Assembly: GCF_001421765.1 (NCBI RefSeq)
Contig: NZ_LMLA01000001.1
Location: 667,199-731,198, forward strand
Direction: 5' to 3'
Length of the DNA: 64,000 nucleotides
From: Sphingomonas sp. Leaf32
GTDB lineage: Bacteria > Pseudomonadota > Alphaproteobacteria > Sphingomonadales > Sphingomonadaceae
In this document: positions 44,919 to 53,983 of the stretch, piece after piece
Layout: every line of letters begins with the position of its first letter
Position numbering within the stretch: position 1 is the first letter of the stretch
Made by a program: the position numbers and the translations under genes
The notes under the pieces: model-generated
What the model was told of the DNA's origin: nothing
Databases searched by the model: none
What the model saw: only the letters and a program-made list of their open reading frames with translations

Positions 44919-46123
44919 AGTCCCCCCCGGCCCGCGATGCGAGCAATGGCGAGCGCCGACAGCCGGGCGCGTTCGGCCAGGCTGTCGACGATCATATATT
45001 CTTGTACGGAATGGATCGCGCCACCGCGCACGCCCATCGTGTCGATCACCGGTACGCCGGCCGCCGCGATGTTGTTGCCGTCGCATACCCCGCCGGTGTC
45101 ACGCCACGCGATCGGGATCGACAGGTCGGCACCGGCCTGCTTCACCAGTGCGAACAGCTTCGCCGCGCCGGCGTCGATCGGCTTGGGCGGCCGGTTGAAG
45201 CTGCCATGGACCGCGATCTCGACCGCATGATCCGCCGCGACCATCGCCACCGCCGCGTCGATCTGCGCCCGGGCGCGCTCGATCTCTTCCGCGCCATGCG
45301 GCCGGAAATTGACGCGCAGCACGGCATGGTCGGGCACCACATTGTTCGGCCCGCCGCCATCGATCCGCGCCGGATTGACCGCCAGTCGTGGCCCCCGCAC
45401 CGCGTTCAGCCTGAGGGCGATGTCGGCGGCGGCGACGATGGCGTTGCGCCCTTCCTCCGGGTTGCGCCCGGCATGGGCGCTGCGCCCGGTGACGACGATC
45501 GAGAAATTGCCGGTGCCCCCGCGCGCGCCGGCCAGCGTACCGTCGGGCAGGGCGGGTTCATAGGTGAAGGCAGCAACTTTGCCCCGCGCCACCCGGTCGA
45601 TCAGCCGCGCCGACGAAAAGCTCCCGGTCTCCTCGTCCGAATTGATCATCACGTCATAGCCGAAGCGATCGCCGATCCCGCCCGCCTCGACCGCCTTCAG
45701 CGCGGCGAGCATCACCGCCAGCCCGCCCTTCATGTCGGCGGCGCCTGGCCCGTTCAGCATGTTCGGATCGGTATAGCGCATCGACTGGAACGCGTGGGTT
45801 TCGCCATACACCGTGTCCATATGGCCGGTGAACAGCATCCGCACCGGCGCCTCCGGGCGAACGCTGACCAGCAGGTGCCGTCCATGGTCGATCGTGCGGA
45901 CGGCCCCATCGGCCTCGACCGTCTCCACCGGATCGGGATCGATCAGCGCGATCTCGCCCGGCAGCGCGGCGAAGCTGTCGGCCAGCATTCCGGCGACCGC
46001 ATCCAGCCCCGCGACGTTGCGCGTCCCGCTGTTCACCGCGACCCATCGTTCGACCTGCGCCAGCATTTCCGTCTGGTCGATCGCATCGATCGCCCGGCGT
46101 TCGTCCACATTCATCCTGTCCAT
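44915..46123 (-). CDS. M20 family zinc hydrolase at the head of the astAB operon
   Basis: The product is a 402-residue di-zinc amidohydrolase/peptidase related to carboxypeptidase G2 and to deacylases. The metal ligands and base are visible: FTGHMDTVYG with His101 and Asp103, Asp130 in GAADMKGG, Glu164-Glu165 in NSDEETGS, and a GNN near VCDGNN. It lacks a signal peptide. It overlaps astA by four bases and could act on a succinylated or acylated amino acid, perhaps replacing AstE. The start is uncertain between the ATGs at 46123 and 46114. Confidence 0.88.
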   Translation of the reverse strand: MDRMNVDERRAIDAIDQTEMLAQVERWVAVNSGTRNVAGLDAVAGMLADSFAALPGEIALIDPDPVETVEADGAVRTIDHGRHLLVSVRPEAPVRMLFTGHMDTVYGETHAFQSMRYTDPNMLNGPGAADMKGGLAVMLAALKAVEAGGIGDRFGYDVMINSDEETGSFSSARLIDRVARGKVAAFTYEPALPDGTLAGARGGTGNFSIVVTGRSAHAGRNPEEGRNAIVAAADIALRLNAVRGPRLAVNPARIDGGGPNNVVPDHAVLRVNFRPHGAEEIERARAQIDAAVAMVAADHAVEIAVHGSFNRPPKPIDAGAAKLFALVKQAGADLSIPIAWRDTGGVCDGNNIAAAGVPVIDTMGVRGGAIHSVQEYMIVDSLAERARLSALAIARIAGRGGL

Positions 46124-46223
46124 CGCCCGGTTGTAGAGCGATGCGGTATCAAACGGAACCTCTTGTGGCGGAACGCTGGTTATCCCGTCACCCCGGAGCA
46201 AGTGAGAGTAATGTCAAACGCAA

Positions 46224-46333
46224 CCGTTCGTGCTGAGTAGGGACTGAGCTTGTCGAAGGCCCGTATCGAAGCACCCTTGGCGGTCCTTCGATACGCCGCT
46301 TCGACAAGCTCAGCGGCTACTCAGGATGAACGG
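46224..46333. repeat. Inverted repeat, GCTGAGCTTGTCGAAGG type
   Basis: The left arm begins near 46224 and the right arm ends near 46333. About 38 of 48 positions pair, including GAGCTTGTCGAAG and CGTATCGAAG. The element lies between the hydrolase start and the DUF481 gene end. Confidence 0.75.
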
Positions 46334-46355
46334 TCCTGCCGCATGGTGTCCTGTA

Positions 46356-47252
46356 TTAAAACGCGTAGACCAGCGAAGCCCGTCCGGTCGTATCGGCATT
46401 GACCCGCCCCACCGGCGGGCGGCTTTCGAACTGGATGTTGTACGACAGCCGCGCCGATAGCGGCCCCAGCACCTTGGCATCGACCGCGGTCAGGCTGGTA
46501 ATGGTGCTGTTGGCGTCCTGCAAATAGGCCGAGGTATTCTGCCGCAGCGTCAGCGCCGGCGTCATCCGCCAACCGAAATCGACGGACCCGCGCGCCGCCA
46601 GGTTCCGCTCGACCGTATCCGTCGTGAACGACGTATAGCGAAACGCCGGACCCAGTTCGAGGTCGAGCGTCACCGGCCCCTTGGCGACGACGGTATAGCC
46701 CGCCCCGGTCGATGCCGAATAACGATCGTAGTAGCCGAAGAACTTGTCCGACTCATACTGCGCCGCGCCATAGACGTAGAGCCGGTCATCGACCTTGTAG
46801 TTCGGTTCGAACGCGGCGAGATAATGTTCGCGCGTCGGGATATTGTTGTTTTCCTGATAATCCGCCTGCAATTTCAGCTTGTGCCGCCAGCGATAGCCCT
46901 CGCGCGACAGGTCGAGCACGGCGGTCACGCCCAGACTGTCCGAATTGCCGCTGTTGATCCACCCGCCGACCTCGGCACGGCCTTTCACCAGTGCGCCGAA
47001 CGACGCCGTGCGCAGCCTTTTCTCGGTCTTCTCGGTCCGCTCGAACGTATAGTGCGACGCCAGCTCGGCGATCTTCTGCGAATGTTTCGGCGCGGCCTTG
47101 CGCGCATAGCGCACGATCGTCGCCACGTCGTTGTCGTTGCCCGACGCCATCGCCTCTTCCAGCATCGTCCGGATTTCGATCGGCAGGTCCGGCTCGGGTG
47201 GCGGCTCCGCGAAATACAGGCCCAAGGGCAGGAGGAGCGCGGGGTTCGGCAT
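46356..47252 (-). CDS. DUF481 outer-membrane beta-barrel protein
   Basis: The 298-residue product matches the YdiY/DUF481 family. After a weakly hydrophobic leader and a helical region, strands alternate from about residue 85 to the end, and the chain ends in Phe (SLVYAF), the usual mark of an outer-membrane barrel. The conserved start EVGGWINSGNSDSLGVTAVLDL is present. The role is unknown. The ATG at 47252 is used; the GTG just before it is an alternative. It stands alone between the repeat element and rppH. Confidence 0.85.
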   Translation of the reverse strand: MPNPALLLPLGLYFAEPPPEPDLPIEIRTMLEEAMASGNDNDVATIVRYARKAAPKHSQKIAELASHYTFERTEKTEKRLRTASFGALVKGRAEVGGWINSGNSDSLGVTAVLDLSREGYRWRHKLKLQADYQENNNIPTREHYLAAFEPNYKVDDRLYVYGAAQYESDKFFGYYDRYSASTGAGYTVVAKGPVTLDLELGPAFRYTSFTTDTVERNLAARGSVDFGWRMTPALTLRQNTSAYLQDANSTITSLTAVDAKVLGPLSARLSYNIQFESRPPVGRVNADTTGRASLVYAF

Positions 47253-47316
47253 CACTGCCCGCTATAGCCCATGGAATGCATATAGGCTGAACGGTTCATC
47301 GCGTGTCCGGAGCAGC

Positions 47317-47796
47317 TCACCGATGCAAGTGCGCGGCGAACCCGGCCAGCACCTGTTCGTACAACGCCTTCTTGAACGGCACGATCATCGCCGGCAGGTC
47401 GGCGGGGTCGGCCCAGCGCCATGCCCGGAACTCCGGCTCGGGCGTCCGGATGTCGATATCGGCGTCGGTCCCGTCGAAGCCGAACAGGAACCAGCGCTGC
47501 CGCTGCCCGCGCCATTTCCCCTTCCAGATTTTCCCGATCATGTCGTCGGGCAGGTCGTAGAGCAGTTCGTCGGGGTTTTCCGCGATCAGCCGCACCTTGT
47601 CCGCCGCCACGCCCGTTTCCTCGCGCAGCTCGCGGATCGCGGCGTCGATCGGCGCCTCGCCGTCGTCGATCCCGCCCTGCGGCATCTGCCACGCCTCCAG
47701 CGTCGAATCGAGCCGCTGGCCGACGAACACCAAACGCTCGCGGTTCAGCAGCATGACGCCGGCACAGGGGCGATAGGGGAGGTGGGTCTTGTCCAT
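47317..47796 (-). CDS. rppH: RNA pyrophosphohydrolase (Nudix)
   Basis: RppH removes pyrophosphate from the 5' end of messenger RNA and so triggers its decay. The 159-residue product has YRPCAGVMLLNR at the N-terminus, the Nudix box GGIDDGEAPIDAAIRELREETG (residues about 41-62) and WKGKWRGQRQRWFLFGF near residue 90, all typical of the RppH/IalA group. It is divergent from the histone-deacetylase-like gene, with the promoters in the 62-base gap. Confidence 0.95.
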   Translation of the reverse strand: MDKTHLPYRPCAGVMLLNRERLVFVGQRLDSTLEAWQMPQGGIDDGEAPIDAAIRELREETGVAADKVRLIAENPDELLYDLPDDMIGKIWKGKWRGQRQRWFLFGFDGTDADIDIRTPEPEFRAWRWADPADLPAMIVPFKKALYEQVLAGFAAHLHR

Positions 47797-47858
47797 CGCC
47801 GCTTCCTACCGTGCGCCTCGGGCTTTTGCGAGGCGCATCGGCATCTTATCTGCCCCGA

Positions 47859-48767
47859 GTGATCCCCGTCGTCCACCATCCCGACTATGTCGCCGAAAGC
47901 CCGCCCGGCAGCCGCTATCGCTGGGGCAAGAACGGCCTCGTTCGCGACCTGCTGCTCGACATGGGCGATACCATCGACTGGCACGGCTGTCAGGCGATGC
48001 CGCGCCAATGGCTGGAGGCGGTGCACGACGACACCTATGTTGCCGAGGTGATCGAGGCGCGGGTGCCCCCGCACAAGGAACGCCGCATCGGCTTCGCCGT
48101 CACCCCGCCGATGGCCCTGCGCGCGCAGGCGGTGCCCGGCGGCACCTATGCCGCCGCGCTGGTCGCGATGGAGCGGGGCTATGCCGCCAACACCGCCGGC
48201 GGCAGCCACCATGCGCTGGCCGATACCGGGGCAGGCTATTGCGTGTTCAACGATCTTGCCATCGCCGCCAACCGGCTGGTTGACGAAGGGACGTGCGAGC
48301 GCGTGCTGGTGGTCGATGTCGACGTGCATCAGGGCGACGGCACCGCCTCGCTGCTCGCCGGGCGCACCAACCTCGCCACTTATTCGATCCACGCCGAAAA
48401 GAACTTCCCGGCGCGAAAGGCGGTGTCGACCCTCGATGTCGGCCTGCCCGACGGGGTCGGCGACGACGAATATCTGGCGACGCTCGAAGCGACCCTCGTG
48501 CCGCTGATCGACAGCTTCGGTCCGACGCTGCTGCTCTATCAGGCCGGGGTAGATCCGTTCGCCGACGACCGGCTGGGGCGGCTGGCATTGACGCAGGCCG
48601 GGCTGATCGAGCGCGACCGCTGGATCGGCCGAATGGCCCGCACGCGCGGCCTGCCGATCGCCAGCGCGCTCGGCGGCGGCTATGGCGACCTGCTCGAAGT
48701 GTCGCATCGCCATGTCGCATCGATCGTCGCCGTGGCGGAGGGAACCGGCATCGTCGCGCAAGCGTAA
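47859..48767 (+). CDS. Histone deacetylase-like amidohydrolase
   Basis: The product is a zinc hydrolase of about 302 residues of the class II histone deacetylase/acetylpolyamine amidohydrolase group. Bacterial members deacetylate polyamines or lysine side chains. GGSHHALADTGAGYCVFND holds the catalytic His pair, VVDVDVHQGDGTA the zinc Asp and His, and YQAGVDPFADDRLG the last Asp. The GTG at 47859 gives the usual N-terminus (VIPVVHHPDY); an upstream ATG at 47811 lies close to rppH. Confidence 0.9.
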   Translation: MIPVVHHPDYVAESPPGSRYRWGKNGLVRDLLLDMGDTIDWHGCQAMPRQWLEAVHDDTYVAEVIEARVPPHKERRIGFAVTPPMALRAQAVPGGTYAAALVAMERGYAANTAGGSHHALADTGAGYCVFNDLAIAANRLVDEGTCERVLVVDVDVHQGDGTASLLAGRTNLATYSIHAEKNFPARKAVSTLDVGLPDGVGDDEYLATLEATLVPLIDSFGPTLLLYQAGVDPFADDRLGRLALTQAGLIERDRWIGRMARTRGLPIASALGGGYGDLLEVSHRHVASIVAVAEGTGIVAQA

Positions 48768-48776
48768 CGTCACGCG

Positions 48777-50141
48777 ATGAGCGAACCCGTCCTACTCTGG
48801 CTCCGCCAGGACCTCCGCCTGCGCGACCAGCCCGCCCTCCTTGCCGCGATCGACGACGGGGCAGTGATCCCGGTCTATATCCTCGATAACCAAGGCCCCG
48901 GCGACTGGGCGATCGGCGGTGCGCAACGCTGGTGGCTGCACCACAGCTTGGCGTCGTTCGACGAATCGCTGCGCGCCAAGGACTCGCGCCTGATCCTGCG
49001 CCGGGGCGAGTCCGTTGCCGAACTCCACAAGCTATGCGAGGAAACCGGGGCGAAGCACATCCATGCCATGCGCCATTACGAACCCTGGTGGGTGAAGGCG
49101 CAGGAGGCGCTGGGCGACACGCTCTGCCTGCATGACGGCAACCACCTGCGCCCGCCCGAAAGCGTCCGCACCGGTTCCGGCGGCATGTTCAAAATCTATT
49201 CGTCCTTCTGGAAGGCGCTGAACCAGATGCTGCCGCCCGAGGCCCCGTCACCAATGCCGCGCACGATCCCGTCGCCGGCCAAATGGCCGAAATCCGACAA
49301 GCTCGCTGACTGGGACTTGTTGCCGACCAAGCCCGACTGGTCGACCGCCTTCGGCAAGGCATGGCAACCGGGCGAGGACGGCGCGCACAAAGCGCTGAAA
49401 TCCTTCACAACCCGCGTCGACGACTATGACACCGCCCGCAACCTGCCCTCGATCGACGGCAGCTCCAACCTGTCGCCGCACCTCCACCATGGCGAGATTT
49501 CGCCGCGACAAATCTGGGCTGCGCTCGACGGGCAGGGGGACAGCCTCACCACCTATCGCAAGGAACTGGCGTGGCGCGACTTCGCCAGCGGCGTCATCCT
49601 GTCGATGCCCGACTATGCCGACGCGAACGGCCGCCCGCGCTACGACAAGCTCAAATGGCGTAGCGATGCGGCGGCGAAGCGCGACCTGAAGGCATGGCAG
49701 CAGGGGCGCACCGGCTATCCCATCGTCGATGCCGGAATGCGCCAGCTGTGGCAGGTCGGCTGGATGCACAATCGCGTGCGGATGATCGCCGCGTCGTTCC
49801 TCATCAAGCATCTGCTGATCGACTGGCGCGAGGGCGAGCGCTGGTATTGGGACTGTCTGGTCGATGCCGATCTCGGCAACAATGCGGTCAACTGGCAATG
49901 GGTCGCCGGCACCGGCGTCGATTCGAACATGTTCGGCCGGATCATGGCGCCGCTGACCCAGTCCGAAAAATTCGACGCCGCCGACTATATCCGCCGCTGG
50001 GTTCCCGAACTGGCGAAGCTGTCCGACAGCGCCATCCACGATCCCGATGCCGCCGGGTGCCGGCCGAAAAACTATCCGGAAAAGATCATCGACCACCGCG
50101 AGGCACGCGAACGCGCGCTGGCGGCGGCACGGGGAATCTGA
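48777..50141 (+). CDS. phrB: Deoxyribodipyrimidine photolyase
   Basis: The enzyme repairs cyclobutane pyrimidine dimers using blue light and FAD. The 454-residue product has an N-terminal antenna domain (PVLLWLRQDLRLRDQPAL at residues 4-21) and a C-terminal FAD domain. The FAD domain shows LSPHLHHGEISPRQIW, GRTGYPIVDAGMRQLWQVGWMHNR and NAVNWQWVAGTGVD. The three tryptophans of the electron path are in plausible places. It follows the deacetylase-like gene by nine bases. With the LOV kinase at 5 kb it is the second likely blue-light protein here. Confidence 0.95.
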   Translation: MSEPVLLWLRQDLRLRDQPALLAAIDDGAVIPVYILDNQGPGDWAIGGAQRWWLHHSLASFDESLRAKDSRLILRRGESVAELHKLCEETGAKHIHAMRHYEPWWVKAQEALGDTLCLHDGNHLRPPESVRTGSGGMFKIYSSFWKALNQMLPPEAPSPMPRTIPSPAKWPKSDKLADWDLLPTKPDWSTAFGKAWQPGEDGAHKALKSFTTRVDDYDTARNLPSIDGSSNLSPHLHHGEISPRQIWAALDGQGDSLTTYRKELAWRDFASGVILSMPDYADANGRPRYDKLKWRSDAAAKRDLKAWQQGRTGYPIVDAGMRQLWQVGWMHNRVRMIAASFLIKHLLIDWREGERWYWDCLVDADLGNNAVNWQWVAGTGVDSNMFGRIMAPLTQSEKFDAADYIRRWVPELAKLSDSAIHDPDAAGCRPKNYPEKIIDHREARERALAAARGI

Positions 50142-50155
50142 TCGCTCACTATCCG

Positions 50156-50177
50156 TATCTCCGCCTGCGCGGGGATA
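50156..50177. repeat. Extragenic palindrome TATCTCCGC-GCGGGGATA
   Basis: A 9-bp stem with one mismatch and a four-base loop lies between the convergent phrB and lipoprotein genes, followed on the plus strand by CTCTTTT. It is a relative of the element at 32679 and may serve as a terminator. Confidence 0.65.
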
Positions 50178-50196
50178 TGCTCTTTTCGGAAAGGCG

Positions 50197-50670
50197 TTAC
50201 CCGCACAATCCCCGCCCGGCCGGATCGCGCAGCGCCGCCGCTTCCGACGCGCTCTCGCTCAACCGGTCGAACCGCAACCCGGAGAGTGACGCCCGCCCCC
50301 GGCACGCCGCCTCGCACCCTGCCGGCAACGCCCCGGGGAAGCGAATCGCATCGCCATCGAATGCCGTTTCGAACGCGCAGTCCTTGCCCAGTTCGACCCG
50401 CATCCGCTCGCCGTCGCGGGTATAGCGTCCGCGCGCGCTGCATCCATTGGCCTCGCCATAGTCGACGAACGCGCCGATCCTTCGCGCCGTCACGCACAGC
50501 CGGTCGCCCTCCCGCGCATACAGCCCGACCGGCTGGGCCGTCGCCGCATCGCGTACCACGCCGCGTGCGATCGCCGCCTGTTCCAGCGCGGCCCCTTCCG
50601 GCTCGGGCGAAGGCGCATCCCCTTGCGAACAGCCCGCCAGCAACAGCAGCGCCGCCGCCCAGCCCCTCAT
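50197..50670 (-). CDS. Hypothetical lipoprotein, coupled to hisI
   Basis: The product is a 157-residue predicted lipoprotein. [14 protein letters not shown] puts the acylated cysteine at residue 14. The mature part has six or so cysteines, which could form disulfides, and no family that I recognise. The ATG at 50670 overlaps the hisI stop (ATGA); the much longer open frame reaching 50958 overlaps hisI in another phase and is rejected. A functional tie to histidine synthesis is not implied. Confidence 0.78.
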   Translation of the reverse strand: MRGWAAALLLLAGCSQGDAPSPEPEGAALEQAAIARGVVRDAATAQPVGLYAREGDRLCVTARRIGAFVDYGEANGCSARGRYTRDGERMRVELGKDCAFETAFDGDAIRFPGALPAGCEAACRGRASLSGLRFDRLSESASEAAALRDPAGRGLCG

Positions 50671-51026
50671 GCCACCGGCACCAGCCGATCGCCCTCGATC
50701 CGGCGAAAGAAGCAACTGTCCGCCCCGGTATGGCACGCCGGCCCGGCGGGGACGCAGCGGACCCACAGCGCGTCCTGATCGCAATCGATCCGCACCTCGA
50801 CCACGCGCAGGACGTTCCCCGACGTCTCGCCCTTCTTCCAGATCGCCTGCCGACTCCGCGACCAGAAGGTCGCTTCTCCCGTCTCGATCGTCAGCCGCAG
50901 CGCCTCGGCATTCATATGCGCCACCATCAACGGCGCGGCCGTATCGGCATCGACGCACACCGCCGTCAGCAGTCCGTCGGCGTCATATTTGGGGTTCAGG
51001 GTCAGGCCGGTATCGCGCGAAGTCAT
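50667..51026 (-). CDS. hisI: Phosphoribosyl-AMP cyclohydrolase
   Basis: HisI opens the adenine ring of phosphoribosyl-AMP in the third step of histidine synthesis. The 119-residue single-domain product (not fused to HisE) has [42 protein letters not shown] and the zinc-binding [13 protein letters not shown]. The ATG at 51026 is used; a TTG two codons upstream is less likely. The rest of the his genes are elsewhere. Confidence 0.95.
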   Translation of the reverse strand: MTSRDTGLTLNPKYDADGLLTAVCVDADTAAPLMVAHMNAEALRLTIETGEATFWSRSRQAIWKKGETSGNVLRVVEVRIDCDQDALWVRCVPAGPACHTGADSCFFRRIEGDRLVPVA

Positions 51027-51140
51027 GCGCAACCCCTATCGCCGATCATGGTTCCGCCGCAATCGACGATCAAAGGGCGACAAATCGATTCAGCCTACCT
51101 ATATGGCAGCCGCGTGACACGCTTATCCCCGGAAGGGCCT

Positions 51141-52598
51141 ATGTTCACCACCCACCCATTCGACGACGACAAGCTGCGCGAGGAGTGCGGCATCTTCGGT
51201 GTTTCCGGCGCGGACGGCGCTGCGGCGCTCGTGGCCCTCGGCCTCCACGCGCTGCAACACCGGGGCCAGGAAGCGGCCGGCATCTGCAGCTGGGACGGGG
51301 CGATGTTCCATACCCAGCGTGCGCAGGGCCATGTCGCGGGCAATTTCGACCGGCCGGAGGTGATCGAATCACTGCCCGGCGCGACCGCCTGCGGCCATGT
51401 CCGCTATTCGACCACCGGCGAAACGTCGAACCGCAACATCCAGCCGCTCTATGCCGAACTGGCGTCGGGCGGGTTCGCGGTGGCGCATAACGGCAACCTT
51501 TCCAACGCCATGCGGCTGCGCAAGGATCTGGTGCGCACCGGATCGATCTTTCAGTCGACCAGCGACACCGAAGTCATCATCCACCTGGTCGCCACGTCCA
51601 ACTACCGGACGCTGCTCGACCGGTTCATCGATGCGCTGAAGCAGGTCGAGGGCGCCTATTCGCTGATCTGCATGACGCCCGAGGGGATGATCGCCTGTCG
51701 CGATCCGCTCGGCATCCGTCCGCTGGTGATGGGCAAGCTCGGCGACGCCTATATCTTCGCGTCGGAAACCGTCGCGCTCGACGTGGTGGGGGCCGAGTTC
51801 GTCCGCGAGGTCGAACCGGGCGAGCTGGTCATCATTTCCAACGGCGAACTCCGCTCGATCCGGCCGTTCGCGCCGCTCAGCCCACGTCCGTGCATCTTCG
51901 AATGGGTGTATTTCTCGCGCCCTGATTCGATCAGCGAAGACCGGTCGATCTATTCGGTGCGCAAGGCGATCGGTGCCGAACTGGCGCAGGAAAATGCGGT
52001 CGAGGCCGATCTGGTCATCCCCGTGCCCGATTCGGGGGTTCCCGCCGCGATCGGCTATGCGCAGGCATCGGGCATTCCGTTCGAACTGGGCATCATCCGC
52101 TCGCACTATGTCGGCCGCACCTTCATCCAGCCGGGCGACAAGGTCCGCCATCTGGGCGTGAAGCTGAAGCACAATGCCAACCGCAAGCTGATCGAGGGCA
52201 AGCGCATCGTGCTGGTCGACGATTCGATCGTGCGCGGGACCACCAGCCTGAAGATCGTGCAGATGATGCGCGATGCCGGCGCGGCCGAAGTGCACATGCG
52301 CATCGCATCGCCGCCCACGCGCCATTCGTGCTTCTACGGCGTTGACACGCCCGAACGCGCGAAGCTGCTGGCGGCGAAATATGATCTGGCCGGGATGACC
52401 GACTATATCCAGGCCGACAGCCTTGCCTTCATCTCGATCGACGGCTTGTACCGCGCGCTCGGCGAAGCCAACCGGACCGCGGTCCGCCCGAAATATTGCG
52501 ACGCGTGCTTCACCGGCGATTATCCCACGCCGCTGACCGATCAGGATGAAACCAGCTCGGTCGACCAGTTCGCGGTTCTGGCCGAACGGGTCGGATGA
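51141..52598 (+). CDS. purF: Amidophosphoribosyltransferase
   Basis: PurF makes 5-phosphoribosylamine from PRPP and glutamine, the committed step of purine synthesis. The 485-residue product has a 15-residue propeptide before the catalytic Cys16 (EECGIFGVSG), which is exposed by self-cleavage. The glutaminase domain contains HALQHRGQEAAGI, and the PRPP loop IVLVDDSIVRGTTS is near residue 355. GGAAGGG-like sequence (GGAAGGG at 51131-51137) precedes the ATG at 51141; the very long upstream frame is antisense to hisI and rejected. Confidence 0.96.
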   Translation: MFTTHPFDDDKLREECGIFGVSGADGAAALVALGLHALQHRGQEAAGICSWDGAMFHTQRAQGHVAGNFDRPEVIESLPGATACGHVRYSTTGETSNRNIQPLYAELASGGFAVAHNGNLSNAMRLRKDLVRTGSIFQSTSDTEVIIHLVATSNYRTLLDRFIDALKQVEGAYSLICMTPEGMIACRDPLGIRPLVMGKLGDAYIFASETVALDVVGAEFVREVEPGELVIISNGELRSIRPFAPLSPRPCIFEWVYFSRPDSISEDRSIYSVRKAIGAELAQENAVEADLVIPVPDSGVPAAIGYAQASGIPFELGIIRSHYVGRTFIQPGDKVRHLGVKLKHNANRKLIEGKRIVLVDDSIVRGTTSLKIVQMMRDAGAAEVHMRIASPPTRHSCFYGVDTPERAKLLAAKYDLAGMTDYIQADSLAFISIDGLYRALGEANRTAVRPKYCDACFTGDYPTPLTDQDETSSVDQFAVLAERVG

Positions 52599-53302
52599 GC
52601 GAGCGGTTGAAGGGGCAGCTGGCGCTCGTCACGGGCGCCAGCCGGGGGATCGGTGCCGCCACCGCCGTCGCGCTGGCGGCGGAGGGCGCGCATGTCATCC
52701 TGACCGGGCGGACGACCGGCGGGCTGGAAGAGGTCGAGGATGCGATCTACGCGGCGGGCGGTTCGGCCACCATCGCGCCGATCGACCTGTACGACCTGAC
52801 CGCCGTTCCGCAGCTGGTGTCGGCCATCGCCGAACGCTGGCGCGCGCTCGACATGCTGGTGCTGAACGCCGGTGCGCTCGGCACGTTGGGACCGGTGCCG
52901 TCGTTCGACCTGAAGGAGTTCGACAAGGTGATAGCGCTGAACGTCACCGCCAACGCCGCGCTGATCGCCGCCTTTTCGCCAATGCTGCGCCTCGCGCGCA
53001 GCGGCCGCGTGATCGGCGTCACCTCGTCGGTCGGGGCCGCCCCGCGTGCCTATTGGGGCATGTACGGCGCGTCGAAGGCCGCGTTCGACAACATCATCGC
53101 CAGCTATGGGCTGGAGATGGCGAACATCTCGCCCGTCCGCACCGCCATCGTCGATCCGGGTGCGACCCGCACGAAGATGCGCGAGCGCGCCTATCCCGGC
53201 GAGGACCCGCAATCGGTGAAGCCGCCGGAGCGGGTGGCCGACGCGATCCTTCGCCTGATGGCGGACGGTTTCGACAGCGGAACCCGCATCCGCGTCGACT
53301 GA
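52595..53302 (+). CDS. Short-chain dehydrogenase/reductase
   Basis: The product is a 235-residue classical SDR of unknown substrate. TGASRGIG at about residues 13-20 binds NAD(P), NAG is at about 91-93, the catalytic Ser is in VTSSVG, and Tyr and Lys are in YGASK. It overlaps the purF stop by four bases (ATGA), an arrangement often seen in sphingomonads. A role next to purine synthesis is not evident from the sequence. Confidence 0.9.
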   Translation: MSERLKGQLALVTGASRGIGAATAVALAAEGAHVILTGRTTGGLEEVEDAIYAAGGSATIAPIDLYDLTAVPQLVSAIAERWRALDMLVLNAGALGTLGPVPSFDLKEFDKVIALNVTANAALIAAFSPMLRLARSGRVIGVTSSVGAAPRAYWGMYGASKAAFDNIIASYGLEMANISPVRTAIVDPGATRTKMRERAYPGEDPQSVKPPERVADAILRLMADGFDSGTRIRVD

Positions 53303-53329
53303 TGGCGGTTCGATATCGCTAAAATCAAA

Positions 53330-53412
53330 CGTCACCCCAGCGAAGGCTGGGGTCTCCCGGTGACAGCGTACAGCAGGACCAGCACGAGACCCCAGCCTTC
53401 GCTAAGGTGACG
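53330..53412. repeat. Inverted repeat with 27-base arms, CGTCACCCCAGCGAAGGCTGGGGTCTC
   Basis: The arms 53330-53356 and 53386-53412 pair with two mismatches. Each arm is itself palindromic at its core, so several alternative hairpins are possible. It lies after the SDR gene. Confidence 0.85.
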
Positions 53413-53558
53413 CCCCTGTCGATTGCCCATTACGGCACCGTTCGCGCAAGGTTCCTGACCTCAACAAAAACAAATAGTTGGGTTCGGCCGGGGCCGGCTC
53501 TGACCTCGCTCGTTGTCCGGCCGCTGCATCCGCAGCGAGCCGTTCGAGGAGCCTTCAC

Positions 53559-53939
53559 ATGGCCGTTAAATTCGCCGGAACGATGAACGCGATCAATCGT
53601 GGACTGGACGAGACCAAGCCCGCCAAGGGTGCGACGATGATCGAGGATTGGGAAGCCGCGCTGGCCGACACCGACGTACCGGGTGCCAAGGGAATCCTGC
53701 GCGACCTCGCCTCGCTGCGCAAGCAACTGGAAAAGGACGCGCCGGACAGCGACCGGGTCCATGACCTGCTCCACCGTCTGGGCGCCGCGACCACTAGGAT
53801 CGCCGAGAAGTCGGAAAAGTCGCAGGACAAGCTGCGCGCCCTTGGCGAGGCGCTGACCGAAGCGGGCGAGGAATCCCCCGACGAGGACGATGACACCGAA
53901 GCCGCCGCCGCCCCGAAGCGGGCGCGCAAGAAGGCGTAA
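53559..53939 (+). CDS. Small helical protein with basic C-terminal tail
   Basis: The product is a 126-residue, highly charged protein predicted to be mostly alpha-helical, with a coiled-coil-like middle (about 40-105), an acidic stretch (EESPDEDDDTE) and a basic tail (PKRARKKA) that could bind nucleic acid. No family is recognised. GAGGAG at 53545-53550 lies nine bases before the ATG at 53559, and a strong terminator follows at 53947. It therefore looks like a single-gene transcript. Confidence 0.8.
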   Translation: MAVKFAGTMNAINRGLDETKPAKGATMIEDWEAALADTDVPGAKGILRDLASLRKQLEKDAPDSDRVHDLLHRLGAATTRIAEKSEKSQDKLRALGEALTEAGEESPDEDDDTEAAAAPKRARKKA

Positions 53940-53946
53940 CCGGCAG

Positions 53947-53983
53947 GGCGGCAGGCAGTCTCCGGACGGCCTGCCGCCTTTCC
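53947..53983 (+). terminator. Rho-independent terminator
   Basis: GGCGGCAGGC (53947-53956) pairs perfectly with GCCTGCCGCC (53969-53978), with a 12-base loop and TTT following. It sits eight bases after the small helical protein gene. Confidence 0.85.
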
